DNA from: Paractinoplanes tereljensis
Lineage (GTDB): Bacteria > Actinomycetota > Actinomycetes > Mycobacteriales > Micromonosporaceae
Assembly (NCBI RefSeq): GCF_016862435.1
Contig: NZ_BOMY01000022.1
Location: forward strand, 1-64,000
Length of the DNA stretch: 64,000 nucleotides
Direction of reading: 5' to 3'
Shown here: positions 43,251 through 51,583 of the stretch, piece by piece
Position numbering within the stretch: the first letter of the stretch is position 1
Layout: the number at the start of each line of letters is the position of its first letter
Translations under genes and position numbers: made by a program
Notes under the pieces: generated by a model
The model's input: only the letters and a program-made list of their open reading frames with translations
Databases searched by the model: none
Told to the model about the DNA's origin: nothing

Positions 43251-43818
43251 CGTCCACTCGCCGGTAGCCGCGGATATCGGGGAACGGCGGCTTCTTGTCC
43301 GCCTGCAGGTCCACCTGGAACGCGTTGAGCAGCATGCCGAGCATGGTGAAATTGCCGAGCGCGCCGACCGTGTCGACAAGTCCTTCGGCCCCGAAATACT
43401 CACGGGCCCGCTCGAAGGTGTCGTCCGCGACGAAATGGTCGGCCAGCAATTCCTGGCAGAACTGATAGAACGCGTCGTCCTGCGGGTTGTCGAACACCGG
43501 CGTCCGGTGCTCGGCGATCGCCTCGATCGCCGCGACCGGGATGCCCTCCTCGATCGCCTTGGCGACGTGCGCGTTCCACGAGTACTGCGCGTCGCGGTGC
43601 CGGGCCGCGATCAGCAACGCCAGCTCCCGCAACCGCAGCGGCAGGCTCGATTCGAACCGGCAGAACGCGCCGAGCGCCTCGACCTTCTCGCACAATTCGG
43701 GGCTCTGGATCCAGACCTGGAAAGGCCCGCGAACGGCTCCCCGCCGCCCGGCGATTCGGGCGCTGATCTCCTGCTGCCGTTCGGTCATCGCGTCCGGCTT
43801 GATGACGGGAAGTCTCAT
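43231..43818 (-). CDS. AhpD/carboxymuconolactone decarboxylase-like protein
   Basis: A 195-residue all-helical protein: RLRELALLIAARHRDAQYSW is the CMD core, with NAHVAKAIEEGIPVAAIEAI after it. The CxxC pair of peroxidase members is absent, so it is not an AhpD-type peroxidase. It may bind or transform a ring-fission lactone. It is the first gene of the importer operon, which joins uptake to a catabolic role. Confidence 0.87.
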   Translation of the reverse strand: MRLPVIKPDAMTERQQEISARIAGRRGAVRGPFQVWIQSPELCEKVEALGAFCRFESSLPLRLRELALLIAARHRDAQYSWNAHVAKAIEEGIPVAAIEAIAEHRTPVFDNPQDDAFYQFCQELLADHFVADDTFERAREYFGAEGLVDTVGALGNFTMLGMLLNAFQVDLQADKKPPFPDIRGYRRVDDDGTRD

Positions 43819-43887
43819 CGACGACTAACCCCTTGCCTTGTGATCCCGCGCACTCGGGTTGACTGTTCGCAGGACCGTAACAACGGG

Positions 43888-43920
43888 GTGGTAGGCCACC
43901 ACAGGTCGTTGAGCGCAACG
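43888..43920. promoter_or_regulatory. Candidate operators in the divergent CMD/cupin promoter region
   Basis: GTGGTAGGCCACCAC (43888-43902) and CGTTGAGCGCAACG (43907-43920) are two adjacent interrupted palindromes in the 159-bp gap between divergent genes. The second has LysR-like symmetry. Binding is unproven. Confidence 0.4.
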
Positions 43921-43977
43921 TAAGGCTGCACTTCTCGTATCGCTGATCACCCTGCCCGCGGGCATAGCCTCGAAGCC

Positions 43978-44388
43978 ATGACGGTGATCATCAAGGCAGC
44001 AGACGTACGGGTTCTCGACCGCGGCGGTTCGGTCGCCACCACGCCCCTGGTCACCACCACGTCGACGGCCGGCGAGAACCGGATCACCAGCGGGATCAGC
44101 GTCTACCCGGTCGGCACCGGCGCCCCGATGCACTCGCACAACTGCGACGAGCACGTGACGATCCTGGACGGTTACGCCGAGGTTCTGGTCGAGGGCGTGG
44201 TGACCCGGCTCGAACGCTTCGACACCACGTACATCCCGTCGCCGATCCCCCACCTGTTCCGCAACGCCGGCGGCGTACCCCTGCGGATTTTGTGGGTTTA
44301 TACGTCCGGAACCGTGACGCGGACCTTCACCGACACCGGTGTCACCGTGGAGCACCTGTCCGCGGCTGACCAGATGGTGCGCGACTGA
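43978..44388 (+). CDS. Cupin-domain protein
   Basis: A 136-residue single cupin. Motif 1 [20 protein letters not shown] supplies two His and a Glu for a metal. Motif 2 is around [19 protein letters not shown]. It is divergent from the CMD-like gene and probably belongs to the catabolic region as a metal-dependent enzyme or ligand-binding protein. Its end overlaps the hybrid kinase end by 47 bp. Confidence 0.88.
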   Translation: MTVIIKAADVRVLDRGGSVATTPLVTTTSTAGENRITSGISVYPVGTGAPMHSHNCDEHVTILDGYAEVLVEGVVTRLERFDTTYIPSPIPHLFRNAGGVPLRILWVYTSGTVTRTFTDTGVTVEHLSAADQMVRD

Positions 44389-46327
44389 GGGCCTCGTGCA
44401 GTTTGTGCAGCAGGTCGGTGGACGCGAACGGCTTCTCCAGGAACGGGATGTCCGAGTCCAGCACGCCACTGCTGCCCAGCAGCCCGTTGCTGTAGCCCGA
44501 CATGTAGACCACCGGCAGGCCCGGCTGCCGCTCGTGCACCAGCTCGGCCAGCCGCGGCCCGGACATCTCCGGCATGATCACGTCGGTGAGCAGGGCGTCG
44601 CAGCCCTTGTCCAGGTAGAGCTGAAGCCCCTCGGCGCCGGTCGACGCGGCCAGCACCCGATAGCCGTTTCCGGTCAGGATGCGATGCACGACCCGGGCCA
44701 GCGGCGCCTCGTCCTCGACCACCAGGACCCGTTGCCCGTTGCCCTTGGGCGGCACCATCAGCCGGGTGCCGGTGCTCGCCGGCCCGGCCGATTCGGTGGC
44801 CAGCGGCAGGTAGATCCGGAAGGTGGTGCCCACGCCCAGCTCGGAGAACACGTTGATGCTGCCGCCCGCCTCGGCCACGATGCCGTACACGGTGGCCAGC
44901 CCCAGCCCCGTACCCTTGCCTCGGGGTTTGGTGGTGTAAAAAGGCTCGAAGATGTGCGTCGCGACCTCGGCCGACATGCCCTCGCCGGTGTCACTGACCT
45001 GAATCCGGGCGTACGGCCCGGCGGCCACCGACGGCTGCATGTTGATCTCCTGGCCGTCCAGCTCGGCCTCGTCCGCCTCGATCACCAGGGTGCCGCCGTC
45101 CGGCATCGCGTCCCGCGCGTTCAGCGCCAGGTTGAGCAGCACCTGCTGCAGCTGACCCGGGTCGCCGTGCACGATCAGCGCCTGCTTCGGCTGCCGCGCG
45201 AACAGCGCGATGTCCTCCCCGATCGTGCGGTCCAGCATCGCCCGGACCTCGGCGATCGCGTCCCGCAGATCGATGTCCTGCGGCTGGATGGTGTCCCCGC
45301 GGGTGAAGGTGAGCAACTGCCGGGTGAGGTTCATGGCCCGGTCGGCGGCGGTCCGCACATGCTCCAGATCGGCGCGCACGGCCGGATCCGCCGAGGCTTC
45401 GGCCGCGAACTCGGTGTAGTTCACGATGATGGCGAGGATGTTGTTGAAGTCGTGCGCGACACCGCCGGCCAGCTTGCCCAGGCTCTCCATCCGCTGCTGC
45501 TGGTGGGTGCGCTCCTCCAGGGCACGCGCGCGGTCCGCGGCCTCCTTGGCGGCGCCGATGTCCCGGGCCACCACCGACGTACCGGTGACCTCGCCGCTCG
45601 TCTCGCGCACCGCGGCCAGGCTGATCGAGAGCTCGATCGGCGAGCCGTCCTTGCGGATCCGGCGGGCCTCGTAGCTGATGTTCCGCTCCCCCTCGCGGAC
45701 CCGGGCCTGCACGTCCTGCTGCTGCTCCTGACCGGGCTCGTCAGTGAGCACCCCGACCGAGCGGCCGATCATCTCGTCGGCGGTCCAGCCGAACATCTGC
45801 TCGGCGCCGGCGTTCCAGGCGGTCACGATGCCGTACAGGTCGATGCCGATCAGCGCGGCGTCGGTGTGCTCGACCACCGCGGTCAGGGTGACCAGGTGAC
45901 TTTCGGCCACGTCGCGGGCGGCGCGCTCCCGGGCGGCGGACTCGTCCAGGCGGCGCTGCTCCCAGGGGGAGACGTACATGGCGCCCTTGCCGAGCAGGAC
46001 GCCGTAGCCTCGGCGCAGGGTCCAGTAGTAGACGCCTACGGCCGCGGTCAGCAGGTCCCAGATGGCGGTGGGCCAGGACTCGTTCATCATGTGGCCGAGG
46101 TGGGTGCCGCCGGTGCCGCCGGTGGCTGCGGTGATGCTGCGGTAGGCGAGGAACGCGTGCAGGCCGTGGCCTACGGCGCAGCTGAAGAAGATCAGCGCGG
46201 TGGCTACGGCCAGCTTGTTGGTGCGCAGCTGGCCGGCGTTCCTCACCGGCACCACGATGGCCACGGTGATCGCCGCGTAGGCCACCATGATCACTAGGTT
46301 GCCGATCAAGAAAAGCTGTTCCGGCAC
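44342..46327 (-). CDS. Hybrid histidine kinase with ethylene-receptor-like N-terminal domain
   Basis: A 661-residue protein. The chosen GTG ([20 protein letters not shown]) has AGGA 5 bp upstream. Three N-terminal membrane helices resemble the ETR1 ethylene-binding domain: Asn10, Cys50 and His54 sit at exactly the spacing of ETR1 Asp25, Cys65 and His69, and helix 3 ([13 protein letters not shown]) also aligns. A PAS domain, HisKA ([20 protein letters not shown]), HATPase_c ([22 protein letters not shown]) and a C-terminal receiver ([13 protein letters not shown]) follow. It is orphan in position. An open frame upstream to 46468 runs through a long palindrome and is unlikely to be translated. 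Confidence 0.9.
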   Translation of the reverse strand: MPEQLFLIGNLVIMVAYAAITVAIVVPVRNAGQLRTNKLAVATALIFFSCAVGHGLHAFLAYRSITAATGGTGGTHLGHMMNESWPTAIWDLLTAAVGVYYWTLRRGYGVLLGKGAMYVSPWEQRRLDESAARERAARDVAESHLVTLTAVVEHTDAALIGIDLYGIVTAWNAGAEQMFGWTADEMIGRSVGVLTDEPGQEQQQDVQARVREGERNISYEARRIRKDGSPIELSISLAAVRETSGEVTGTSVVARDIGAAKEAADRARALEERTHQQQRMESLGKLAGGVAHDFNNILAIIVNYTEFAAEASADPAVRADLEHVRTAADRAMNLTRQLLTFTRGDTIQPQDIDLRDAIAEVRAMLDRTIGEDIALFARQPKQALIVHGDPGQLQQVLLNLALNARDAMPDGGTLVIEADEAELDGQEINMQPSVAAGPYARIQVSDTGEGMSAEVATHIFEPFYTTKPRGKGTGLGLATVYGIVAEAGGSINVFSELGVGTTFRIYLPLATESAGPASTGTRLMVPPKGNGQRVLVVEDEAPLARVVHRILTGNGYRVLAASTGAEGLQLYLDKGCDALLTDVIMPEMSGPRLAELVHERQPGLPVVYMSGYSNGLLGSSGVLDSDIPFLEKPFASTDLLHKLHEALSRAPSGQPRTGAPR

Positions 46328-46389
46328 GATCGTCCTATCGGTCGCGCCTTGGAATCGCTGAGCGCTGGTCGGCTCGCTTGCGCTAGGAC

Positions 46390-46462
46390 GATTTTGGCCG
46401 GGGTGACCCAAGACGAGCGGTGAATCATCTAGTGCTTGTCTTGGGTCACCCCGGCCAAAATC
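46390..46462. repeat. Perfect 25-bp inverted repeat with 23-bp spacer
   Basis: The arms 46390-46414 (opening GATTTTGGCCGGGGTGACCC) and 46438-46462 are perfect inverted complements. The structure lies 63 bp upstream of the hybrid kinase start, in a gene-poor area. It may be a small palindromic mobile element, a terminator for something now lost, or a leader hairpin. Confidence 0.8.
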
Positions 46463-46789
46463 TTGCATGGTCGTCCGTTGCGGGCAGGACTTTGGTTTCT
46501 CGCTGCTGGCTGCCTGATCGGGGTGGGCGGTCCCCTCCGGGTTTGTGGTCTGGCTGCCGCGCTGCGGTTGGGGTGGGCGCGTCAGTTGGGCAGGCCGGGC
46601 TGGGTGGTGGGTCCTGGGAACATTCCGCGCCGGTTGCGCTGGTGGGACATCAGTCGGTTGGGCCTGGGACTCCCGGTTTACGGCCTACGAGTCCCGTGCG
46701 GGGGTAGAGCACCGGGTTCACGCGGCTGATGGTGACTGTCGATCATCGCTGGGCGTTCGCCGGGGATTCTTGGTGCTCACGAGGTCGGT
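46463..46789. other. Gene-free stretch, GT-rich
   Basis: I see no convincing gene. Open frames here have no ribosome site, no recognisable domain and a base composition unlike the neighbouring genes. With the palindrome before it and two broken genes after it, this looks like a decayed or rearranged segment. Confidence 0.5.
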
Positions 46790-46890
46790 ATGTTGGCGGC
46801 CGTGAGTCGGCGGGCGGTGCGCAACGACGGGCCTGTGCCGGTTTATGTCCAGATCGCCGATTACGTCGGTGCGGACATCGCTGGGTCAGC
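46790..46890 (+). pseudogene. N-terminal fragment of a GntR-family regulator
   Basis: A GTG/ATG-started frame reads SRRAVRNDGPVPVYVQIADY then VGADIAG, the characteristic opening of a short GntR winged-helix regulator. It then stops matching any family and enters antisense DNA of the ankyrin-type gene. The rest of the regulator is missing, so the junction near 46890 marks a deletion or rearrangement. Confidence 0.7.
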
Positions 46891-47452
46891 ACGCAGCCGC
46901 CGGGTATCTCGGTTACGCCTACGAGCAGCAGGTCGTTCATCTCTGAGAGCCAGTTCCAGTCGTCCTCGACGCCCGGCTCGGGCTCCTCATCGACCTCGAC
47001 GTCGTAGTGGGCCAGCAGCTCGTCCTCGGTCATCGGGGTGCCGTTGAGTCGGCGGATCGCCTCGGGTGCGTCGATTCCGGCTACGGCTAGCAGGCCGATC
47101 CCTTCGAAGTGGTCGACCTGCAGGCGTTCGGCCAGCTCGGCGGCCAGTGCTACGGCCTCCCGCTCGGCTGGGGTCAGCTTCACGCCGGTGGGTGCGGGGC
47201 CGAACAGGTCGGGCTCGGGGCCGGCTAGGTTCAGGCGGCCGGGTGACCAGCCGGCCGTCATCGGCTGCCACGGGTTCGCGCCTGCGGTCGCCAGGGCTCG
47301 CGCGTTGTCGTGGCGGCGGGAGTGGACCGCTGACCACAGTGCGGAGCGGCCGTCGGACCGGGCATCGACATCCTGCTGCTCGTCGGTCAGCTCGGGTGGT
47401 CGCACGAGCGGTGGCGGGCGTGGGCGGTGGACTGCTTGATCCGTACCCTCAT
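46891..47452 (-). pseudogene. Decayed ankyrin-repeat-type gene
   Basis: ATG at 47452 begins MRVRIKQSTAHARHR but hits a stop after 21 codons. A different frame then carries SDGRSALWSAVHSRRHDNAR, ATAGANPWQPMTAGWSPGRL and VAGIDAPEAIRRLNGTP, resembling an actinobacterial ankyrin-domain protein. The match ends at PGGCVLTQ near 46891, where the GntR fragment begins on the other strand. So it has an N-terminal frameshift or deletion and a lost C terminus. Confidence 0.68.
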
Positions 47453-47467
47453 CGTTTGAATTTGATG

Positions 47468-47752
47468 TCAGGAAGGACGGCCGCGTTGGATGCGGTTGAT
47501 TTCCTGTTCGATGCGGTCCTCGTCGAGGCTTGACGACGAATAGATCGCCCAGATGTGGAACACCAGGCCGATGCCCCAGCCGAGGATCGACCAGAGCGGC
47601 CAGAAGAACTGGTCGGGGGTGTACGCCCACCACACGATTACCTGGATCAGATTGGCCAGCAGGTAGATCAATACGTGGGCCTGGACCCCTCGTTTGCGGT
47701 TCAGCTGTTGGATGGCTCTCGCCCGTACCGGATCCTGGCTGCTTGCATTCAT
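47468..47752 (-). CDS. 2TM-domain membrane protein
   Basis: A 94-residue protein: a short basic N-terminal stretch (RARAIQQLNRKRG), two hydrophobic helices (AHVLIYLLANLIQVIVWW and LWSILGWGIGLVFHIWAIY), and an acidic then basic tail (DEDRIEQEINRIQRGR). This matches the small 2TM-domain family. The role is unknown. It lies 15 bp upstream of the decayed ankyrin-type gene. Confidence 0.82.
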   Translation of the reverse strand: MNASSQDPVRARAIQQLNRKRGVQAHVLIYLLANLIQVIVWWAYTPDQFFWPLWSILGWGIGLVFHIWAIYSSSSLDEDRIEQEINRIQRGRPS

Positions 47753-47893
47753 GATTTTGTCCGTATCTCTGGATTTCTTTGCCGCCGAAACTAGAGCGCC
47801 GCACTGGACAGGCCGTGAACGGGCGAATTCAGTCGCTGTTCACAGCCGGCTCATAGCGTCCGGTCCTGACGATCCGATCAGGAGGACGACGTG

Positions 47894-48700
47894 ATGCGCA
47901 GATATAGATCGAAGCTGGCCGTGGCGACCGTGGCGGTCGCGGCCTTGAGCCTGTTCGCCGCGCCGGCGGCCGACGCCCAGCCGAACCGGCCGGCGAAGCC
48001 GACCATCGTGCTGGTCCATGGTGCGTTCGCCGACAGCAGCGGCTTCAACGCGGTCATCGAGCGGCTGCTGGCCCGCGGCTATCCGGTGGTCGCGGCGCCC
48101 AACCCGCTGCGCGGGCTCACCTCCGACGCCGCCCAGGTCAAGGCGGTGCTGGACCACATCGACGGGCCGATCGTGCTGGTCGGACACTCCTACGGCGGTG
48201 CGGTGATCTCGGCCGCCGCCACCGGGAACGCCAACGTGAAGGCGCTTGTCTACCTGGCCGCCTTCGTCCCGGAGACCGGGGAGAGCGCCCAGCAGCTGGC
48301 CGGGCAGTTCCCGGGCAGCACGGTCGGCGAGTCACTGCTCCCGGTGCCGCTGCCGGACGGCCAGGTCGACCTCTACATCAATCCCAAGGTCTACCACGCC
48401 AACTTCGCGGCGGATGTGCCCGCCCGGGACGCCGCCCTCTACGCGATAACCCAGCGGCCGGCCACCGGCGCCGCACTGGGCGAACCGGCGGCCGGACCGC
48501 AGGCGTGGCACACCATTCCGAACTACAACCTGATCAGCGGGGCCGACCGGATCATCCCGCCGGCGGCGCAAGAATTCATGGCCCGCCGGGCCGGCGCCAA
48601 GGTGCAGGTCGTACGGGGAGCCTCGCACTTGATCTTCGTTTCTCAGCCCCGGACGACCGTGGACTTCATCGAGCGGGCGGCGCGCGAGACCGTCTCTTAG
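47894..48700 (+). CDS. Secreted alpha/beta hydrolase (EstC-like esterase)
   Basis: A 268-residue protein. ATG at 47894, with a GTG three bases earlier also possible, follows an AGGAGG site. The signal peptide ends near AADA. Oxyanion region VLVHGAFADSSGFN, nucleophile VGHSYGGAVISAA, catalytic His in GASHLIFVSQP. It resembles plant/bacterial salicylate-esterase or pyrethroid-hydrolase-like enzymes. The natural ester is unknown. It is convergent with the glycosidase gene, overlapping by 4 bp. Confidence 0.88.
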   Translation: MRRYRSKLAVATVAVAALSLFAAPAADAQPNRPAKPTIVLVHGAFADSSGFNAVIERLLARGYPVVAAPNPLRGLTSDAAQVKAVLDHIDGPIVLVGHSYGGAVISAAATGNANVKALVYLAAFVPETGESAQQLAGQFPGSTVGESLLPVPLPDGQVDLYINPKVYHANFAADVPARDAALYAITQRPATGAALGEPAAGPQAWHTIPNYNLISGADRIIPPAAQEFMARRAGAKVQVVRGASHLIFVSQPRTTVDFIERAARETVS

Positions 48701-50163
48701 GTCAGGGCGACGTCGTCGTACCAGACGGTTCCGGTGTTGTCGCCGCACTTGAGGTGGAGTTGGACGCCGGCCGCGCCGGCCGGGGCGACGGTGTCCACGA
48801 AGAGTTTGGTCCAGGTGGTGTTGCCGATCGGCAGGCGGTTCGAGGTGTTCTGGCTGATCCAGGTGCCGTTGATGTCGAACCAGCTCAGCGCGATCTCGGT
48901 GATGCCGGTGGCGGCGGTGCCGCGCGCGTACGCCTCGGCGTGCCACGCGGCGCCGGGCTGGACCGGCGTGATGGGCGAGGTGAGCAGCGAGGGCAGGTTG
49001 CTGCCGACCCGGGTGGTGCCGTAGAAGCGGGCCGACTGGGTGCCGGTGCGGGGCATGTCGGTGGTGATCAGAGCGGAGCCGGCCTGCGGCAGGTATTGCC
49101 GCCACGGCGAGTTGGCCGCGGTGGCCTCGAAACCCAGGTTGAGAATGCTGTTCGGGATGCTGCCGGTCGTCCAGGCCGGACCGACCACGGAGGCGCTGAA
49201 CTTCGCGGTTCCGTCGGTGCGGTAGAGGCCGTACTTGTATTGGGCCGGCTGGGTGGAGACCGTGGAGTTCGACGGGATGGCGCCGGAGGCGAAGTCGTTG
49301 AGGATCCACGGTGCCACCGAGCCGACGCCCGCCTCCTGCGCGGCGCGGAAGACCCGGGCCAGGTAGGCGCCCTGCTCGCCCTCGGTGGCCGCGAGGGTGC
49401 TGAGCCCGGTCTCGCCGACGACCACCGGGTCGGGGGCGACCGCGGCCTGGGCGCGGCGGATCTCGGCGAGGGACCGCTCCGAGGCGCCGTAGAAGTGGAA
49501 GTCGTAGTAGTCCAGCGGGGTGGTGCCGAGCTGCGACTTGAGGCTGGTCATGCCGGCGGCACCACTGACGCCGTCGACGGTCAGGGTCAGCGGCATGGCC
49601 GGCGCGGTGGCCCGGATCGCGGGGATCAGCTGGCGGGCCCAGTTGATCGCGGCGGAGTCGCTCGGCGAGATCTCGTTCTTCAGCTCGACGGCGATCACCC
49701 GCGGGTCGTCCACGTAGGGAGACAGCAGGCTCAGGGCCCAGATGACGCTGTTGTCCACATCGGTGTAGCCGTTCCACCAGTCGAACAGCGTCAGCTTGAC
49801 GGTCAGGCCGCGGGTGTCGGCGATGCCGATGAACTGGCTGAGCTTGGCGGTGTAGGCGGCGGTCGGCGTCGGATAGCCGAACGTCTGCGGGAAGACGATG
49901 ACCCGCACGGTGGTCGCCCCGAGGGTGGCCGCCTTGGCCAGATCGGTGTCGATCCGGACCGGGTCGAAGCTGGTCCACATGTTCGTCCAGCCGGCGTTCG
50001 AGGGGTAGTAGTTGATGGTTTTGGCGGTCTGGACGGCGGCCATCCGGGTCGCCAGGGTGGGTGCGGCGGCGGTGGTCGCGGCGTGGGCCAGGGAGGCCGG
50101 AAGCATCGTGCTGAGCAGCAGGACGCCGGCCACGGCAATGGCACGGAGGCGTAGCTTGCGCAT
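48697..50163 (-). CDS. Secreted GH5-like glycosidase with C-terminal carbohydrate-binding module
   Basis: A 488-residue protein with a signal peptide ending LAHA. The TIM barrel (about 45-320) has acid/base Glu in IAVELKNEISP and nucleophile Glu in PVVVGETGLS, as in clan GH-A. The C-terminal ~150 residues (ILNLGFEATAANSPWRQYLP to GTVWYDDVALT) form a CBM-like beta-sandwich. Likely substrates are cellulose, mannan or xylan. The 339-bp gap upstream contains a 15-bp palindrome that may be an operator. Confidence 0.85.
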   Translation of the reverse strand: MRKLRLRAIAVAGVLLLSTMLPASLAHAATTAAAPTLATRMAAVQTAKTINYYPSNAGWTNMWTSFDPVRIDTDLAKAATLGATTVRVIVFPQTFGYPTPTAAYTAKLSQFIGIADTRGLTVKLTLFDWWNGYTDVDNSVIWALSLLSPYVDDPRVIAVELKNEISPSDSAAINWARQLIPAIRATAPAMPLTLTVDGVSGAAGMTSLKSQLGTTPLDYYDFHFYGASERSLAEIRRAQAAVAPDPVVVGETGLSTLAATEGEQGAYLARVFRAAQEAGVGSVAPWILNDFASGAIPSNSTVSTQPAQYKYGLYRTDGTAKFSASVVGPAWTTGSIPNSILNLGFEATAANSPWRQYLPQAGSALITTDMPRTGTQSARFYGTTRVGSNLPSLLTSPITPVQPGAAWHAEAYARGTAATGITEIALSWFDINGTWISQNTSNRLPIGNTTWTKLFVDTVAPAGAAGVQLHLKCGDNTGTVWYDDVALT

Positions 50164-50295
50164 ACGGAACCAACCTTTGAATGAATCAATCCGGGGGCGG
50201 ATCGGCGCAGCAAATCAGCGCCCTTATCTCGGCCTTGCGACGTCGGCCAACGCGCGAAGGCGTCTATTCACGACGGTAAGTTCGCACCGAACGCG

Positions 50296-50310
50296 CGGCA
50301 ATGATTGCCG
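50296..50310. promoter_or_regulatory. 15-bp palindrome upstream of the glycosidase gene
   Basis: CGGCAATGATTGCCG is a perfect palindrome about one bare base. It is 133 bp upstream of the glycosidase start, in the gene-free stretch 50164-50502, where I otherwise see only a very short doubtful frame. It could be the site of a sugar-responsive repressor. Confidence 0.4.
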
Positions 50311-50502
50311 TGTGCCAAGCAGGTGGCGCCCCGAAATCATGCTGCGAGCCGATCTCGCCGAAAACCGAACTATGGCAGGTCGGGGGAAGTCCAAACTAGA
50401 TCGGCTGTCGAAGAAAGCGCCGGAACCAGCTACGGATGAATGAAGAAGAATAAGATCGCATTCTTGTAGTGCCGATCCAAGAATGGCATACCGCGTTGGC
50501 GC

Positions 50503-51165
50503 CTACCGTAGACCGTTGGCGGGCACGGTTACCGCGGTCAGCAGCAGGCCGGTGTCGGCCAGCCAGCGGCCCTCGAAGCCGGACACCGGGCCGTCCACCA
50601 AGAGTTTCGCGCTGAAGGTGCCGTCCTCGCGTAGCTCGACCCGGGCCTCGGTGAAGTCCAGCCAGCGGCGGGCCAGCGGGAACCACGCCTTGTAGATCGA
50701 CTCCTTCGCGCTGAACAGCAGGCGGTCCCAGGCGAAGGCCGACAGCTGAGCACGCTCCTCGGGGAGGCTTATCGCGTCCAGGACGCCGGGCGGCAGGGGC
50801 TCGTTCGGCTCGGCGTCGACGCCCACCGACGCGTACGCGTCCAGATGGGCGACCACCGCGGCTCGATAGCCCTCGCAATGGGTGATCGAGCCGGCTATCC
50901 CCTGCGGCCAGCCAGGGGCGCCCCGCTCCCCCGGCAGGATCGGGGCCGGGGGGACGCCCAGCTGGTGCAGCGCCTGGCGGGCGCACCAGCGGCCCGTGGT
51001 GAACTCACGCCGCCGCTTGGGAACCGCCTTGGCTATGACCTGCTCCTCCGAGGGGTAGAGCGCCTCGGCGACCTCATCGTCGAAGCGCTCGGACCAGGCC
51101 ACTCCCGATGGGAGCAGGTCACCGATCACCGCCGGCGGCCGGGGAGGCAGAGGAAATCCGGGCAC
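50503..51165 (-). CDS. 4'-phosphopantetheinyl transferase (EntD/Sfp-like)
   Basis: A 220-residue enzyme, GTG start. It has GSITHCEGY, the magnesium-binding SVGVDAEPN, and the family signature FSAKESIYKAW. It transfers phosphopantetheine from CoA to carrier proteins of polyketide, peptide or siderophore synthases. A frameshifted NRPS fragment with a carrier-domain start lies just upstream, so it may be left from a lost cluster or now serve carriers elsewhere. Confidence 0.94.
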   Translation of the reverse strand: MPGFPLPPRPPAVIGDLLPSGVAWSERFDDEVAEALYPSEEQVIAKAVPKRRREFTTGRWCARQALHQLGVPPAPILPGERGAPGWPQGIAGSITHCEGYRAAVVAHLDAYASVGVDAEPNEPLPPGVLDAISLPEERAQLSAFAWDRLLFSAKESIYKAWFPLARRWLDFTEARVELREDGTFSAKLLVDGPVSGFEGRWLADTGLLLTAVTVPANGLR

Positions 51166-51229
51166 ACCCCGGCACGATACCGACCGGACCGCGCGGTGAT
51201 CATGTCAGGAACCGGACGAGCTCGGCGTT

Positions 51230-51545
51230 GACACGTCGGCCGGTGTTCCGCCGTCGGCGTCGATGCGGCCGGCGAACGATGTCAACCGGGCGACATGCGA
51301 TGCCCAGGAGGCTGTCCCGCACGCCGGCTCGGGGAAGCCCGGGAACGTCGGCAACCGCGCGGGCGAAGAATTCCTCGGCCGGCGTGCGGGGGTCGTCGGC
51401 GCCGGCCCGAGCGGCGAATCAGGGCCGGCAGCCCTCGGCGGTCAACCTTGCCGTCGGGGCTGACCGGCAGCAAGCCCAACTGGACGACTGCCGCCGGAAC
51501 CCGGAGCTCGGGCGGTGGTGCCGTCGCCCGGCCCGGGTTGAGTAT
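51230..51545 (-). pseudogene. NRPS remnant: adenylation C terminus plus start of a carrier domain, frameshifted
   Basis: One frame reads PPELRVPAAVVQLGLLPVSP followed by DGKVDRRGLPAL, matching the A10 motif at the end of NRPS adenylation domains. After a frameshift, another frame reads PAEEFFARAVADVPGLPRAG then VRDSLLGI, the start of a peptidyl-carrier domain. The GGxS phosphopantetheine site is missing. It occupies most of the 418-bp gap 51166-51583, which otherwise has no gene. Confidence 0.68.
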
Positions 51546-51583
51546 CCTGTGCGAACCAACGAGCACAGGGACGACGAAGATCG

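Noticed and set aside
46328-46468. Upstream extension of the hybrid kinase to 46468
   Set aside because: The extra ~47 residues run through the long palindrome, have no family similarity, and the GTG at 46327 has a good ribosome site directly before the first membrane helix.
46436-46729. 97-codon plus-strand frame after the palindrome
   Set aside because: It starts within the palindrome at a TTG, has no ribosome site and resembles no family.
50372-50443. Possible 23-residue peptide beginning MAGRGKSKLDRLSKK
   Set aside because: It looks peptide-like but has no ribosome site or known homologue that I can recall; too short to support.
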